A stretch of 32,533 nt of DNA from Clostridiales bacterium (GCA_012512855.1 JAAZDK010000168.1:1-32533), one strand, 5' to 3'; positions 1-8,478 are shown, counted from the first letter of the stretch. Numbers and translations are program-made. Notes: generated by a model from the letters alone, not told the origin.

Positions 1-37
1 CTGCCATTTGGCTTAATTTCTGAATCGTGTACTCCAT
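1..37 (-). CDS. MerR-family transcriptional regulator, N-terminal fragment (runs off left edge)
   Basis: Reading the minus strand from the ATG at 37, the first 12 codons give MEYTIQKLSQMA, the typical opening of a MerR-family winged-helix DNA-binding domain (the family usually continues with a G-V-S/T-x-R-T-L-R-Y-Y motif, which would lie outside the window). A purine-rich GGGCAGGG stretch precedes the ATG by a few bases. About 120 bp upstream is a promoter with MerR-operator character, which supports the call and suggests autoregulation. Only 12 residues are visible, so the ligand class cannot be told. The family assignment is inference from this short start plus the operator. Confidence 0.55.
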   Translation of the reverse strand, partial: MEYTIQKLSQMA

Positions 38-157
38 TTCAACCCTGCCCTTCTGATATTGCCACATACCGGATAGATACTGCCATTACCCCTTGCAGGG
101 TATTTTCAATTATGCATCTGTATAAGCAGGTATAGAGTCCTTTATTTGCTCACTGCA

Positions 158-193
158 AGCATAGACTAAACCTTTACGTAACGTCAATGTCAA
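158..193 (-). promoter_or_regulatory. Putative MerR-type promoter/operator
   Basis: On the minus strand TTGACA (188-193) and an overlapping TTGACG (182-187) precede possible -10 elements TAGTCT (162-167) and TATGCT (158-163). The spacers are 18-20 bp, longer than normal, as is typical of MerR-activated promoters. The spacer holds a near-palindrome, CCTTTACGTAACGTCAA on the plus strand, which resembles the dyads bound by MerR-family activators. It faces the MerR gene that starts at 37. Confidence 0.5.
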
Positions 194-272
194 TAGGGTT
201 TATATAAAATTATTTATCTTACTTACACTGCAAATGCAATACCATGAGAGTTAAATATCAAGCCTTATCCTT

Positions 273-359
273 CTAAACACCCATCTGATAACGGTACATA
301 TCACGGAATAAGGTCTGCTTTTCCATCAGCTCCTGAAAGGTTCCCTCTTTGCAAAATTG
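273..359 (-). pseudogene. Remnant of an ABC transporter ATPase C-terminus
   Basis: The minus-strand frame ending in TAG at 273-275 reads ...KEGTFQELMEKQTLFRDMYR... and ends YQMGV. This is the usual tail of an MsbA/LmrA-type exporter ATPase after the H-loop (the 'G-T-F/H-x-E-L' segment). The frame is closed by a TAG at 360-362 and no Walker or signature motif is found upstream in any frame. What survives is about 28 codons of a decayed or deleted exporter gene. Its position beside a MerR-family gene fits a former regulator/drug-exporter pair, but that is inference. Confidence 0.55.
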
Positions 360-413
360 CTACTGACCAAAGATTACTTGTTCTTACAATTTTATAGCGG
401 CAAAAACGGATCC

Positions 414-461
414 AAAAAATTCAGATAATTACGATAATGAAAATTTCGCAATTACCTGAAT
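414..461 (-). terminator. Intrinsic terminator of the trp operon
   Basis: Minus-strand hairpin with 12-nt arms: ATTCAGGTAATT pairs with AATTATCTGAAT (one G-U pair), loop about 19 nt, followed by six Ts (plus-strand A run 414-419). It lies about 60 bp after the stop of the last trp-operon gene. Confidence 0.75.
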
Positions 462-520
462 AATATAACATATTATAACATTTTTAATGCATATTGCAAA
501 TTCCAGCATGTGCTTGCTTA

Positions 521-1558
521 TTACAAATCCTTGTATTCATGCGAAGCCTCTGTCAGTTCATTCAGCTTGCGCTGGGCAAGGCCGGAATCTATTATTTCTT
601 TTGCCAGCTCTACCCCTTCCTTAAGGCTGTCAGCCTTCTCCCCTATCATCAGGGCTGCTGCCGAATTCAGCAGTACTGCCTGCCTGTGGGGGCCCTTGTT
701 CTTGCCAGAGAATACATCCCTTATCATCAAGGCGTTGGCCTCAGGTGTACCCGTGATTATATCTAAAGGCCTGCAGCGGGACAGTCCTAAATCCTCCGGG
801 GTTATCGTATAGCTTTGTATCTCACCGTTTTTCAGTTCATTTATTCTGCTTTTTCCCAGTAATGATATTTCATCCATTCCGTCCTCACCATATGCAAATA
901 TGGCTCTGCTATAGCCCAAATCAAGAGCCACCCTTGAAACCTTATCAAGAAGCTCCGGCTTATATACCCCCATCAGATGCCTGGTGGCATTGGCGGGATT
1001 AATAAGCGGGCCGATTATGGTATAAAAGATTGTCTTAATTCCCAGCTCCTTCTCAGGATGCAGCATTTTCTTCATAACAGGGTGGAATATCGGAGCATAC
1101 AAAAAGGCTATACCAACCTCCTCTATCAGCCTTTCAACTCCTTTTGGGCTCTGCTCTATAACTATACCCAATGCTTCAAGGACATCTGCGCTTCCCGTCA
1201 AATTCATGTTGGATTTGCTGCCTGTCTTTGCTACTTTTATACCAGCTGCTGCTGCCACAAAGGCTGTAGCTGTCGAGATATTGAAGGTACTGATTCCGCC
1301 GCCTGTACCACAGGTATCCATAAGCTCCTGATCTATTTTTGGACTTACATGTATACATATATCCCTCATTGCCTTTGCAATGGCAGATATTTCATCCAGG
1401 GTAGGCCCCTTCATTAGCAGCGCCACCTGAAAGGACATTATCTGAATATCTGTCATTTCATCATTATTTATTGCAATAATGGCATTGTATGCCTCATCCT
1501 CGGTCAGGTTAATGCCACTGTTGAGCTTCTGCAGTATTGAATTTACATCAGTTGACAT
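521..1558 (-). CDS. Divergent anthranilate phosphoribosyltransferase paralogue (second trpD-like gene)
   Basis: 345 residues, full family length. It has the TrpD/nucleoside-phosphorylase class II fold signatures: CGTGG at 83-87, TFNISTA, GSADVLEALG at 122-131, IGPLINPAN at 182-190 and the metal-binding DGMDE at 226-230. Against the canonical trpD in the same operon, the diagnostic active-site residues differ: GTGGD has become GTGGG, the KHGNR-x-x-S loop has become KTGSKSNM (111-118), and the Arg of the APVRKELG segment is Glu (HPEKELG, 167-173). The ATG at 1558 shares one base with the trpA stop (TAATG), so translation is coupled; a longer frame from 1612 would overlap trpA and lacks a good ribosome site. 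I infer a phosphoribosyltransferase-like protein that does not use anthranilate in the usual way. A duplicated trpD of relaxed function, or a regulatory role, is also possible. Confidence 0.8.
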   Translation of the reverse strand: MSTDVNSILQKLNSGINLTEDEAYNAIIAINNDEMTDIQIMSFQVALLMKGPTLDEISAIAKAMRDICIHVSPKIDQELMDTCGTGGGISTFNISTATAFVAAAAGIKVAKTGSKSNMNLTGSADVLEALGIVIEQSPKGVERLIEEVGIAFLYAPIFHPVMKKMLHPEKELGIKTIFYTIIGPLINPANATRHLMGVYKPELLDKVSRVALDLGYSRAIFAYGEDGMDEISLLGKSRINELKNGEIQSYTITPEDLGLSRCRPLDIITGTPEANALMIRDVFSGKNKGPHRQAVLLNSAAALMIGEKADSLKEGVELAKEIIDSGLAQRKLNELTEASHEYKDL

Positions 1559-2328
1559 TACAGCATTGCTCCCTTCATTTTTCTTACATATTCCGTTACG
1601 AATGGCACGCATTCCCTTCCATGCTCTGCAATTATCCTGATTATCGCACTGCCGACTATAACTCCATCCGATATGGCTGAAAGCTTAGCTGCCTGCTCAG
1701 GAGTAGACACACCAAAGCCTATAGCGCAGGGAATGTCCTTAACTTCCTTCACCAGCTTAATCATATTCTCTGCATCGGAACCGATATTTTCCCTAACACC
1801 CGTAACACCCAGTGATGAAACACAGTATATAAAGCCTTCCGCCTCTTTGGCTATCATTCTAATCCTTTCTTTGGAGGTGGGCGCTATCATGGAGATAAGG
1901 CATATATCATATTTATCACAGAAGGGCTTGATCTCATCTCTTTCTTCAAAGGGAATGTCAGGGACGATAACTGCGTCAATTCCACCCCTTTTGCATGCTG
2001 ACATAAATCGCTCAGTTCCATAAGTATATATCGGATTTGCATAGGTCATAAATGCCAGAGGAATGTCGCTTTCCTTGCGTATCTCCTCCACCATGTCAAA
2101 TATCATGTCGGTAGTAACACCACCTGAAAGAGCGCGATAGTCTGCCTCCTGAATGACAGGTCCTTCCGCTACCGGGTCAGAAAAGGGTATACCCAGCTCT
2201 ATTAAATCAGCTCCTGCCTGCTCCATGGCCAGCACAAGCCTTTTAGTTGTTTCCAAATCAGGATCACCCGCTGTAATAAAAGGAATAAATGCTTTTTTAT
2301 TTTCAAATACCCGGTTAAGTCTACTCAT
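1558..2328 (-). CDS. trpA: Tryptophan synthase alpha chain
   Basis: 256-residue TIM barrel that cleaves indole-3-glycerol phosphate to indole and glyceraldehyde 3-phosphate and passes indole to TrpB. Visible motifs are the N-terminal [10 protein letters not shown], the [11 protein letters not shown] segment with the catalytic Glu (Glu44, equal to E. coli Glu49), the MTYANPI segment, and phosphate-binding [11 protein letters not shown] and VGSAII near the C-terminus. The residue equal to catalytic Asp60 is Glu55 ([10 protein letters not shown]). It overlaps trpB by a few bases at its start and is coupled to the trpD-like gene by TAATG at its end. Identity is secure. Confidence 0.97.
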   Translation of the reverse strand: MSRLNRVFENKKAFIPFITAGDPDLETTKRLVLAMEQAGADLIELGIPFSDPVAEGPVIQEADYRALSGGVTTDMIFDMVEEIRKESDIPLAFMTYANPIYTYGTERFMSACKRGGIDAVIVPDIPFEERDEIKPFCDKYDICLISMIAPTSKERIRMIAKEAEGFIYCVSSLGVTGVRENIGSDAENMIKLVKEVKDIPCAIGFGVSTPEQAAKLSAISDGVIVGSAIIRIIAEHGRECVPFVTEYVRKMKGAML

Positions 2329-3505
2329 ATATCTGCACCCCCCTGTATCTGGCTATTGCAGCAACATCCTTATCGCCTCTGCCGGAAAGATTGATAACAA
2401 TAATCTGCTCCTTTGCCATCTTAGAAGCCAGCTTCATTGCATATGCCACAGCATGGGCGCTTTCAATAGCAGGAATAATCCCCTCAGTTCTTGCCAGATA
2501 TTCAAAGGCTTCAACCGCCTCCTTATCGGTAACAGGTACATATTCAGCCCGCCCGATATCGTGCAGATACGCATGCTCAGGCCCTATTCCCGGATAATCA
2601 AGGCCGGCGGAAATCGAATATACCGGTGCTATCTGACCATACTCATCCTGGCAGAAGTAGGACTTCATTCCATGGAAGATGCCCATAGTACCGTTCGCAA
2701 TCGTTGCGGCAGTCTTATCTGTATCTATCCCCAGGCCTGCCGCTTCACATCCTATCAGGCGAACATCCTTATCTTCTATAAAGTCATAGAATATACCAAT
2801 GGCATTGCTGCCACCGCCTACACAGGCTATAACCGCATCCGGCAGCCTGCCTTCCTTTTCTAATAGCTGCTCCTTTACTTCCTTTCCTATAATACTTTGG
2901 AAGTCACGAACCATTGTGGGGAAGGGGTGGGGCCCCATAACAGAACCGATGACATAATGGGTGTCCTCAACCCGTCTGCTCCACTCTCTTAAGGCTTCAT
3001 TTACAGCGTCCTTCAGGGTCATTGTGCCTGTAGTAACAGGATGGACCTTTGCTCCCAAAAGCTCCATGCGGTATACATTCAGAGCCTGCCTTACTGTATC
3101 CTCCTTGCCCATAAATATTTCACACTCAAGGCCTAACAGCGCAGCTGCTGTCGCAGTTGCAACTCCGTGCTGACCGGCTCCTGTTTCGGCTATAACCCTT
3201 TTTTTACCCATTTTTTTAGCTAACAGCACCTGACCCAGCACATTGTTAATTTTATGGGAGCCGGTATGATTAAGATCCTCTCTTTTTAGATATACTTTTG
3301 CTCCGCCAAGATCCCTTGTCATCTTTTCAGCATAATAAAGCAGGGACGGCCTTCCGGCATAATTTTTCAGCAAATCATCAAGTTCTCTGCAAAAGCCCTC
3401 GTCATTTTTGTAATGCTGATAGGCTTCATCTATTTCAATAACCGCATTCATCAGCGTTTCAGGTATAAACTGTCCTCCATGCTTTCCAAATCTGCCCTTA
3501 GTCAT
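2321..3505 (-). CDS. trpB: Tryptophan synthase beta chain
   Basis: 394-residue PLP enzyme (TrpB1 type) that joins indole to L-serine. The PLP lysine is Lys85 in HTGSHKINN, the catalytic Glu107 lies in AETGAGQHG, and the phosphate cup is GGGSNAIG. The C-terminus has SGRGDKD. The start ATG at 3505 overlaps the trpF stop (ATGA), with an AAGGAG site about 10 nt upstream inside the trpF end. The stop lies inside the start of trpA, so B and A are coupled as expected for an alpha-beta complex. Identity is secure. Confidence 0.97.
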   Translation of the reverse strand: MTKGRFGKHGGQFIPETLMNAVIEIDEAYQHYKNDEGFCRELDDLLKNYAGRPSLLYYAEKMTRDLGGAKVYLKREDLNHTGSHKINNVLGQVLLAKKMGKKRVIAETGAGQHGVATATAAALLGLECEIFMGKEDTVRQALNVYRMELLGAKVHPVTTGTMTLKDAVNEALREWSRRVEDTHYVIGSVMGPHPFPTMVRDFQSIIGKEVKEQLLEKEGRLPDAVIACVGGGSNAIGIFYDFIEDKDVRLIGCEAAGLGIDTDKTAATIANGTMGIFHGMKSYFCQDEYGQIAPVYSISAGLDYPGIGPEHAYLHDIGRAEYVPVTDKEAVEAFEYLARTEGIIPAIESAHAVAYAMKLASKMAKEQIIVINLSGRGDKDVAAIARYRGVQIYE

Positions 3506-4119
3506 TTACTCACACTCCTTACCGTATTCACCATATTCACTACCTTGTTAAAATCCTTGTATCCGTTCGTTTCCACTCCACTGCTGACATCAATACAGTA
3601 GGGAGCGACTCTTTTAATGGCTTCGACAATATTATCCTGATTTATTCCGCCGGCCAGGAAAAATGGTTTGTCGCACCCCTCAATCAGGCTCCAGTCAAAG
3701 CTTATACCACTTCCTCCGTATGTGTCTTCCCTGAAGCTGTCAAACAGCAGATAGTCGCAGCTTTTGTATTCCGGCCGGCTTGCATCGCTGCTGTCTTTTA
3801 CCCTGACTGCCTTGATAATCGGTTTATCCACAGCCGCCTTAAGTCTGCAAATATATTCCTCCGTTTCATCGCCGTGCAGCTGCACCATATCTATGACATT
3901 CTCCCTGCAAAGGCTTATAATCGCATCCAGCACTTCATTTACAAAAACACCTACAGCCTTTATATCAGGATTTAGCATCATTTTTAATCCAGCGGCTGTC
4001 CTTTTGTCAACCTGCCTTCTGCTTTTAGCAAATACAAAGCCGATATAATCAGGCTTTGCTACATTGACAATCTCAATATCGGCCGGTCTGCAAAGTCCGC
4101 AGATTTTAACTCTGGTCAA
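3502..4119 (-). CDS. trpF: Phosphoribosylanthranilate isomerase, TTG start
   Basis: 205-residue TIM barrel that isomerises phosphoribosylanthranilate to CdRP. It has the N-terminal [12 protein letters not shown] with the catalytic Cys, the [11 protein letters not shown] segment, VQLHGDE, LLFDS with the catalytic Asp, FFLAGGI and the C-terminal DVSSGVE. The frame is open back to 4191, but that ATG has no ribosome site and adds 24 residues that do not belong to the family. A GAAAGGAAG site 6 nt before the TTG at 4119 fits the normal N-terminus (LTRVKICG). The gene is separated from trpC by 143 nt, which hold a 14-bp tandem duplication, and is ATGA-coupled to trpB. Confidence 0.93.
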   Translation of the reverse strand: MTRVKICGLCRPADIEIVNVAKPDYIGFVFAKSRRQVDKRTAAGLKMMLNPDIKAVGVFVNEVLDAIISLCRENVIDMVQLHGDETEEYICRLKAAVDKPIIKAVRVKDSSDASRPEYKSCDYLLFDSFREDTYGGSGISFDWSLIEGCDKPFFLAGGINQDNIVEAIKRVAPYCIDVSSGVETNGYKDFNKVVNMVNTVRSVSK

Positions 4120-4126
4120 ACGTTCA

Positions 4127-4135
4127 CTTCCTTTC
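4127..4135 (-). promoter_or_regulatory. Ribosome binding site that decides the TTG start of trpF
   Basis: Minus strand GAAAGGAAG lies about 7 nt before the TTG at 4119-4117. No comparable site precedes the in-frame ATG at 4191. The tandem repeat (4134-4161) abuts and slightly overlaps this site. Confidence 0.7.
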
Positions 4136-4161
4136 AAGATTAACAGCTCAAGATTAACAGC
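4134..4161. repeat. Perfect 14-bp tandem duplication in the trpC-trpF gap
   Basis: The unit TCAAGATTAACAGC occurs twice head to tail, at 4134-4147 and 4148-4161, directly upstream of the trpF ribosome site. A 14-bp unit is not a multiple of three, which agrees with the stretch being untranslated and with the TTG start downstream. Confidence 0.9.
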
Positions 4162-4262
4162 AAGCATGACTGCCTCAAGCCCACTAATCATATATTAACA
4201 GTCAATAAATCCAATCATGTAAAAGTACATTCCTATGATTGATAATTCTGCAACATATCCCC

Positions 4263-5069
4263 TCACAGCTCTTTACCTTTCAGCTGAGCCAGAGCTGCAG
4301 CTTTATCCGGACTCTTCATAAGAGTTTCGCCAATCAATACGGCATTGACTCCTGCCGCTTTCAGCCTTTTTATATCTTCTGCCGTTTTAATACCGCTTTC
4401 GGCAACAAAAGGAATTTCAGCCGGTACATACGAGCGCAGCCTGATGCTGTTTTCCAAATCCACCTTAAAGGTTTTGAGATTTCTGTTATTTACCCCTATC
4501 AGCCTTGCTCCGGCTGTCAGAGCCATATCCAGCTCTTCCTTTGTATGGGCTTCCACAAGGGCAGATAAGCCCAGCTCATCACAAAGGGCTATGTATGATC
4601 TGATGGTTTTTTCGTCCAGCAGACTGCATATGAGAAGGACAGCGTCCGCCCCAATTGCTTTGGCCTCATATATCTGATATTCATCTATGGTAAAATCCTT
4701 GCGAAGCACGGGGATAGATACAGTCCTGCTTATTTCAGTCAGATATTTGTTGTCCCCCTGAAAATATTCCGGCTCTGTAAGAACTGAAATTGCCGCAGCA
4801 CCGGCTTTCTCATAATCTCCTGCAATCTCAAGATAGGGAAAATCCTCTGCTATTATCCCCTTTGAGGGGGAGGCCTTTTTAACCTCACATATAAAGGCTA
4901 TATCATCAGAAGCCATTAGAGCCTTCTCAAAAGCAAAGACTGGTCTGCTGACTATATCTTTTATACTTTCGCCGTCATATATCATGGCCCTGAGCTCTTT
5001 AAGACTTAGCTTTTCCTTTGACCTTTTTACTCTCTCCTGTGTTGAACGGGCTATTTTATCCAGTATCAT
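4263..5069 (-). CDS. trpC: Indole-3-glycerol phosphate synthase
   Basis: 268-residue TIM barrel that closes the indole ring from CdRP. It carries CEVKKASPSKG (catalytic Lys64), VLRKDF (Lys124), LVEAHT, IGVNNRNL and FVAESGI with the catalytic Glu; the C-terminal phosphate loop is VLIGETLM. The start at 5069 (MILDKIARST) follows AAGGAGG by about 10 nt. The frame stays open to 5156, but those 29 extra residues are not family sequence. It is preceded by a 256-nt gap after trpD that contains a 12-bp inverted repeat, and is followed by a 143-nt gap before trpF. It is not fused to trpF as it is in enterics. Confidence 0.95.
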   Translation of the reverse strand: MILDKIARSTQERVKRSKEKLSLKELRAMIYDGESIKDIVSRPVFAFEKALMASDDIAFICEVKKASPSKGIIAEDFPYLEIAGDYEKAGAAAISVLTEPEYFQGDNKYLTEISRTVSIPVLRKDFTIDEYQIYEAKAIGADAVLLICSLLDEKTIRSYIALCDELGLSALVEAHTKEELDMALTAGARLIGVNNRNLKTFKVDLENSIRLRSYVPAEIPFVAESGIKTAEDIKRLKAAGVNAVLIGETLMKSPDKAAALAQLKGKEL

Positions 5070-5096
5070 AAAAACACCTGCCTCCTTAGCTTTTAT

Positions 5097-5256
5097 GTGC
5101 AGCCTGTCGCAAACATATTTCCTTATATTTTCCTTTGCAAAATAAGTGTTTTTCACAATTGATCGTCAGTAAACAATACCTTAATCCCTGAAAGAAAACT
5201 TCAAGTTTCCAGAAAACCGCCATATATATACATCTACTATAACTGACAGGCTGCAC
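5097..5256. repeat. 12-bp perfect inverted repeat flanking the trpD-trpC gap
   Basis: GTGCAGCCTGTC at 5097-5108 and its exact reverse complement GACAGGCTGCAC at 5245-5256 enclose 136 bp. In the operon transcript the 3' arm sits just upstream of the trpC ribosome site (plus strand CCTCCTT, about 5081-5087). The pairing could fold the gap into one long-range stem. No gene is seen inside; the 64-codon frame there has no family features. Confidence 0.8.
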
Positions 5257-5325
5257 TACCGGATTGCCTGCCGAAAGCAAGCAATAGATTTATTGCATTC
5301 AGCCGCTAATAAAACAATGCTGAAA

Positions 5326-6333
5326 TTAGGAATTCGTCAGCTTTATGAATTTGCTCAGCTGCTCCATGGCCCTGCCGCTGTCTATTGTATCGGCTGCCAT
5401 CCTGACACATTCCCTTAGGGTTACATTATTGTATGTCATATACAGGCATACGGCACTGTTAAGCAATACTATATCCCTCTTGGGTCCCCTTACACCGTTA
5501 AGTATGTCAATTGCTATTCTTGCATTAGTTGCCGGATCTCCTCCTGTCAATTCCTCCGGCTTGCAATAGTCAAAGCCGAACTGATGGGGATCCATAAAGA
5601 AGCTGTTGACCTGCCCATTATTAACCTCACATACCGTGGTTTTGGCGCTTAAGGACACCTCATCCAATCCATCATGGCCATGCACCACCATAGCTCTTTT
5701 TACGCCCAGATTGGCCAGAACCCTTGCCATCGGCTCAACAAGGTTCTCGTCATATACGCCCAAAAGCTGCAGGTTTGCATTTGCCGGGCTGCAAAGGGGT
5801 CCGAGAATATTAAATATTGTCCTTACCCCCAGCTCCTTCCTTACAGGAGCGGCATGGCGCATGGAGGAATGGTAAAGGGGAGCAAAGAGGAAGCATAAGC
5901 CTATTTCCTTAAGTATCTGCTCGCTTTTTTCCACCGGAATGTCTATTTTTACCCCAAGCGCCTCCAGAACATCTGCGCTGCCACATTTACTGGATACGCT
6001 CCTGTTGCCGTGCTTTGCCACAGGTATTCCTGCAGCAGAAATAACGATTGATGAAATCGTTGATATGTTAAAGGTATAGGCTTCATCTCCGCCGGTTCCT
6101 ACTATGTCCAGTACATCCCCCTCATGCTTCAGCTTTAAGCCTATAGCTCTCATACTGGTAGCACATGCCGTAATCTCATCTATTGTTTCTCCCTTCATTC
6201 TTAATGCGGTAATGAAGGCTGCAATCTGGGCATTGGTGGCATTTCCCGTCATTATTTCATCCATTACGGCCTTTGCCGTATCAAAAGACAAATCCTCTTT
6301 ATTCAAAAGCTGCTTAATAGCCTGTTGAATCAT
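5326..6333 (-). CDS. trpD: Anthranilate phosphoribosyltransferase (canonical)
   Basis: 335 residues. Transfers phosphoribose from PRPP to anthranilate. All diagnostic motifs are intact: VGTGGDEAYTFNIST for PRPP pyrophosphate, AKHGNRSVSSK for the PRPP/anthranilate loop, APVRKELGVRTIFN with the anthranilate-binding Arg, and GHDGLDEVSL for the metal site. The ATG at 6333 follows a GGAGGGG site by about 6 nt. It is separated from trpG by about 106 nt, so it is not fused to or overlapping with the glutaminase. It is the reference copy against which the divergent paralogue at the operon end should be compared. Confidence 0.96.
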   Translation of the reverse strand: MIQQAIKQLLNKEDLSFDTAKAVMDEIMTGNATNAQIAAFITALRMKGETIDEITACATSMRAIGLKLKHEGDVLDIVGTGGDEAYTFNISTISSIVISAAGIPVAKHGNRSVSSKCGSADVLEALGVKIDIPVEKSEQILKEIGLCFLFAPLYHSSMRHAAPVRKELGVRTIFNILGPLCSPANANLQLLGVYDENLVEPMARVLANLGVKRAMVVHGHDGLDEVSLSAKTTVCEVNNGQVNSFFMDPHQFGFDYCKPEELTGGDPATNARIAIDILNGVRGPKRDIVLLNSAVCLYMTYNNVTLRECVRMAADTIDSGRAMEQLSKFIKLTNS

Positions 6334-6439
6334 CTATACCCCTCCATTAATCATGAACTTTTTATTTATATGACAGCATATTTTATATTGCTGAAAAGAC
6401 TTGCTGCATTTAGCGACTGTATCTGCTTAATCCCTATGC

Positions 6440-7015
6440 CTACATAATCCTAATTCTCAGAAAGTTTTTCATAATAGCATCTCCCTGGGGAGTCAGTATT
6501 GATTCCGGATGGAACTGCAGCCCATATATTTCATAGGATCTGTGCTGGACTGCCATAATTTCACCGTCGTCATCCTCTGCTATCACCAAAAGCTCATCAG
6601 GTAAGGTCTCCTTTACTGCCGCCAATGAATGATATCTTGCCGCCTGAATCATCGGTGCCAGACCATGGAAGATCGTTGCCCCGTTGGCTATATGAATATT
6701 GCTTTGCTTGCCGTGCATCAGGAGCTTTGCATGGCTTATGGTTGCTCCAAAGGCCTCGCATATTGCCTGATGGCCCAGGCAAACACCCAGTATGGGAACC
6801 TCCCCCTTAAGCTCCCTGATTACGCTTATGGATATACCGGCATCCTTCGGATAACCGGGACCGGGAGATATAATAATATGTGACGGCTTAAGCTCCCTAA
6901 TCTCGCTAACTGTCATTGCATCATTTCTTATTACCTTAATGTCATATCCCAGGCTGCCCACCTGCTGAACCAGGTTATATGTGAAGCTGTCATAGTTATC
7001 AATCATCAATACCAT
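6440..7015 (-). CDS. trpG: Anthranilate synthase glutaminase component
   Basis: 191-residue class I glutamine amidotransferase that supplies ammonia to TrpE. The triad is visible: Cys79 in GVCLGHQ, His169 and Glu171 in FHPESI. It also has IDNYDSFTYNL at the N-terminus, the SPGPGYP oxyanion segment and the trailing ILTPQG. The start codon shares one base with the trpE stop (TAATG), so E and G are translated together, as expected for a 1:1 complex. It may also serve aminodeoxychorismate synthase, as in Bacillus, since no separate pabA is in view; that part is inference. Confidence 0.96.
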   Translation of the reverse strand: MVLMIDNYDSFTYNLVQQVGSLGYDIKVIRNDAMTVSEIRELKPSHIIISPGPGYPKDAGISISVIRELKGEVPILGVCLGHQAICEAFGATISHAKLLMHGKQSNIHIANGATIFHGLAPMIQAARYHSLAAVKETLPDELLVIAEDDDGEIMAVQHRSYEIYGLQFHPESILTPQGDAIMKNFLRIRIM

Positions 7016-8478
7016 TATTCATCCACCTCGCTTGCCTTTATAATGGCTTCTATTACCGCCTTTGCCTTATTTTCAGATTCCTCATACTCCTTTTGCGGAT
7101 CACTGTCTGCAACAATACCCGCTCCGCACTGGATGTAAACCTTATCATCCTTTTTTACTGCCATCCTGATTGCTATGCAGGTGTCCATGTTGCCGGTAAA
7201 ATCAATATAGCCGATGGCTCCGCCATATAGTCCTCTGGGTGCCTTTTCAAGCTCTTCAATGATTTCACATGCCCGTATTTTGGGGGCACCGGATAAGGTA
7301 CCCGCAGGCAGGATAGCTTCGATTGCATCAAATGCGTCCTTATCCTTATGCAGCTGCCCTTCCACCTCCGAGGTTATATGCATAATTCTTAAGTAACGGT
7401 GAATCCGCCTGTAATCGGCTACCTTTACTGTTCCAAAGTCTGAAATCTTGCCAAGGTCGTTTCTTGCCAAATCAACCAGCATGTCATGCTCTGCCAGCTC
7501 CTTCTCATCAACCAGCAGCTCCTTTTCCAGCCTGAGATCCTCCTGTGCATCCTTTCCTCTGGGCCTTGAGCCTGCTATCGGCAAAGTCACCAGCTTTCCG
7601 TCCTTTAGTCGTATAAGAGTCTCAGGTGAAGTGCTAATAATCTGCAAATCGTCATATTGAATAAATACCATGTAAGGTGAAGGATTGGTTGTTCTAAGTA
7701 CCCTGTAGGCATTCAGCAGGCTGTCGGGATAGTGACTCTCATATCTTCTTGATATTACTGCCTGGAATATATCACCGTCTTTTATGTATTCTTTGGTTTT
7801 TTCAACCATTTTGCAATATTCCTCCCTGCTGACATTGCAGCTGAAGGCCGGTCTGCTTCCACTGCCCTTTAATTGACTGTTGCCAACTGAGCTATCCAGC
7901 AAAAGCCTTGTCAGTCTTTCGATATCTGCTACAGCTTTGCCGTAGTTTTCAAGTACCTTGTCAGTTTTCATATTAACCACAATGATTATTTTTTGCTTCA
8001 GATGGTCATAGGCAATAACCTTGTCAAAAAGCTTCAGCTCAAAATCCTTTAAATCACTGCTTCTCAATTTAAGGACAGGCTCTGCATAAGCAAACAATCC
8101 ATAGGAGAAATACCCTACCAGTCCACCTGTAAAGGGCGGCAGCTCCGGCAATCTTGGCGACCTGTATTCCTTCATAAGCTCTCTTAAATACTCAAAGGGT
8201 TTATCTGTATGTATTTCCTGGCGCTCTCCATTGTCAATCACCAGTAGCTTATCCTTGCATGAAATGCTTACAACCGGATCAAATCCCAGGAATGAATACC
8301 TGCCCCATTTCTCGCCACCTACAACACTCTCAAGCAGAAAATAGTTTTTACTGATTGCAGCCAGCTTCCTCAGAACTGCTATCGGTGTTGTGATGTCGGC
8401 ATATATTTCCTTACTGATTGGAATAATCTTATATTCCTTTGCCAAAGCTTCAATTTCATTACTGTTCGGTCTTATCAT
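7015..8478 (-). CDS. trpE: Anthranilate synthase component I
   Basis: 487-residue chorismate-utilising enzyme that makes anthranilate with TrpG. It has the regulatory LLES at 48-51 and NPSPYM, the segments that form the tryptophan feedback site in known TrpE proteins, so the enzyme is probably inhibited by Trp. Catalytic-domain motifs are ISTSPETL, PIAGSRPRG, EHDMLVDLARND, TLSGAPK and QCGAGIVADSDPQKE. It is the first gene after the T-box leader. The ATG at 8478 is preceded by an AAGGAAGGG site. Identity is secure; PabB is excluded by the intact LLES and by the operon. Confidence 0.97.
   Translation of the reverse strand: MIRPNSNEIEALAKEYKIIPISKEIYADITTPIAVLRKLAAISKNYFLLESVVGGEKWGRYSFLGFDPVVSISCKDKLLVIDNGERQEIHTDKPFEYLRELMKEYRSPRLPELPPFTGGLVGYFSYGLFAYAEPVLKLRSSDLKDFELKLFDKVIAYDHLKQKIIIVVNMKTDKVLENYGKAVADIERLTRLLLDSSVGNSQLKGSGSRPAFSCNVSREEYCKMVEKTKEYIKDGDIFQAVISRRYESHYPDSLLNAYRVLRTTNPSPYMVFIQYDDLQIISTSPETLIRLKDGKLVTLPIAGSRPRGKDAQEDLRLEKELLVDEKELAEHDMLVDLARNDLGKISDFGTVKVADYRRIHRYLRIMHITSEVEGQLHKDKDAFDAIEAILPAGTLSGAPKIRACEIIEELEKAPRGLYGGAIGYIDFTGNMDTCIAIRMAVKKDDKVYIQCGAGIVADSDPQKEYEESENKAKAVIEAIIKASEVDE

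Noticed and set aside
1559-1612. Longer start for the divergent trpD-like gene
   Set aside because: It would overlap trpA by 55 bp, while the ATG at 1558 forms a standard TAATG junction and gives normal length.
4120-4191. ATG start for trpF at 4191
   Set aside because: No Shine-Dalgarno; the extra 24 residues include the tandem repeat and do not fit the family N-terminus.
5086-5280. 64-codon minus-strand ORF in the trpD-trpC gap
   Set aside because: No ribosome site or family features; it covers the inverted repeat and the trpC leader.
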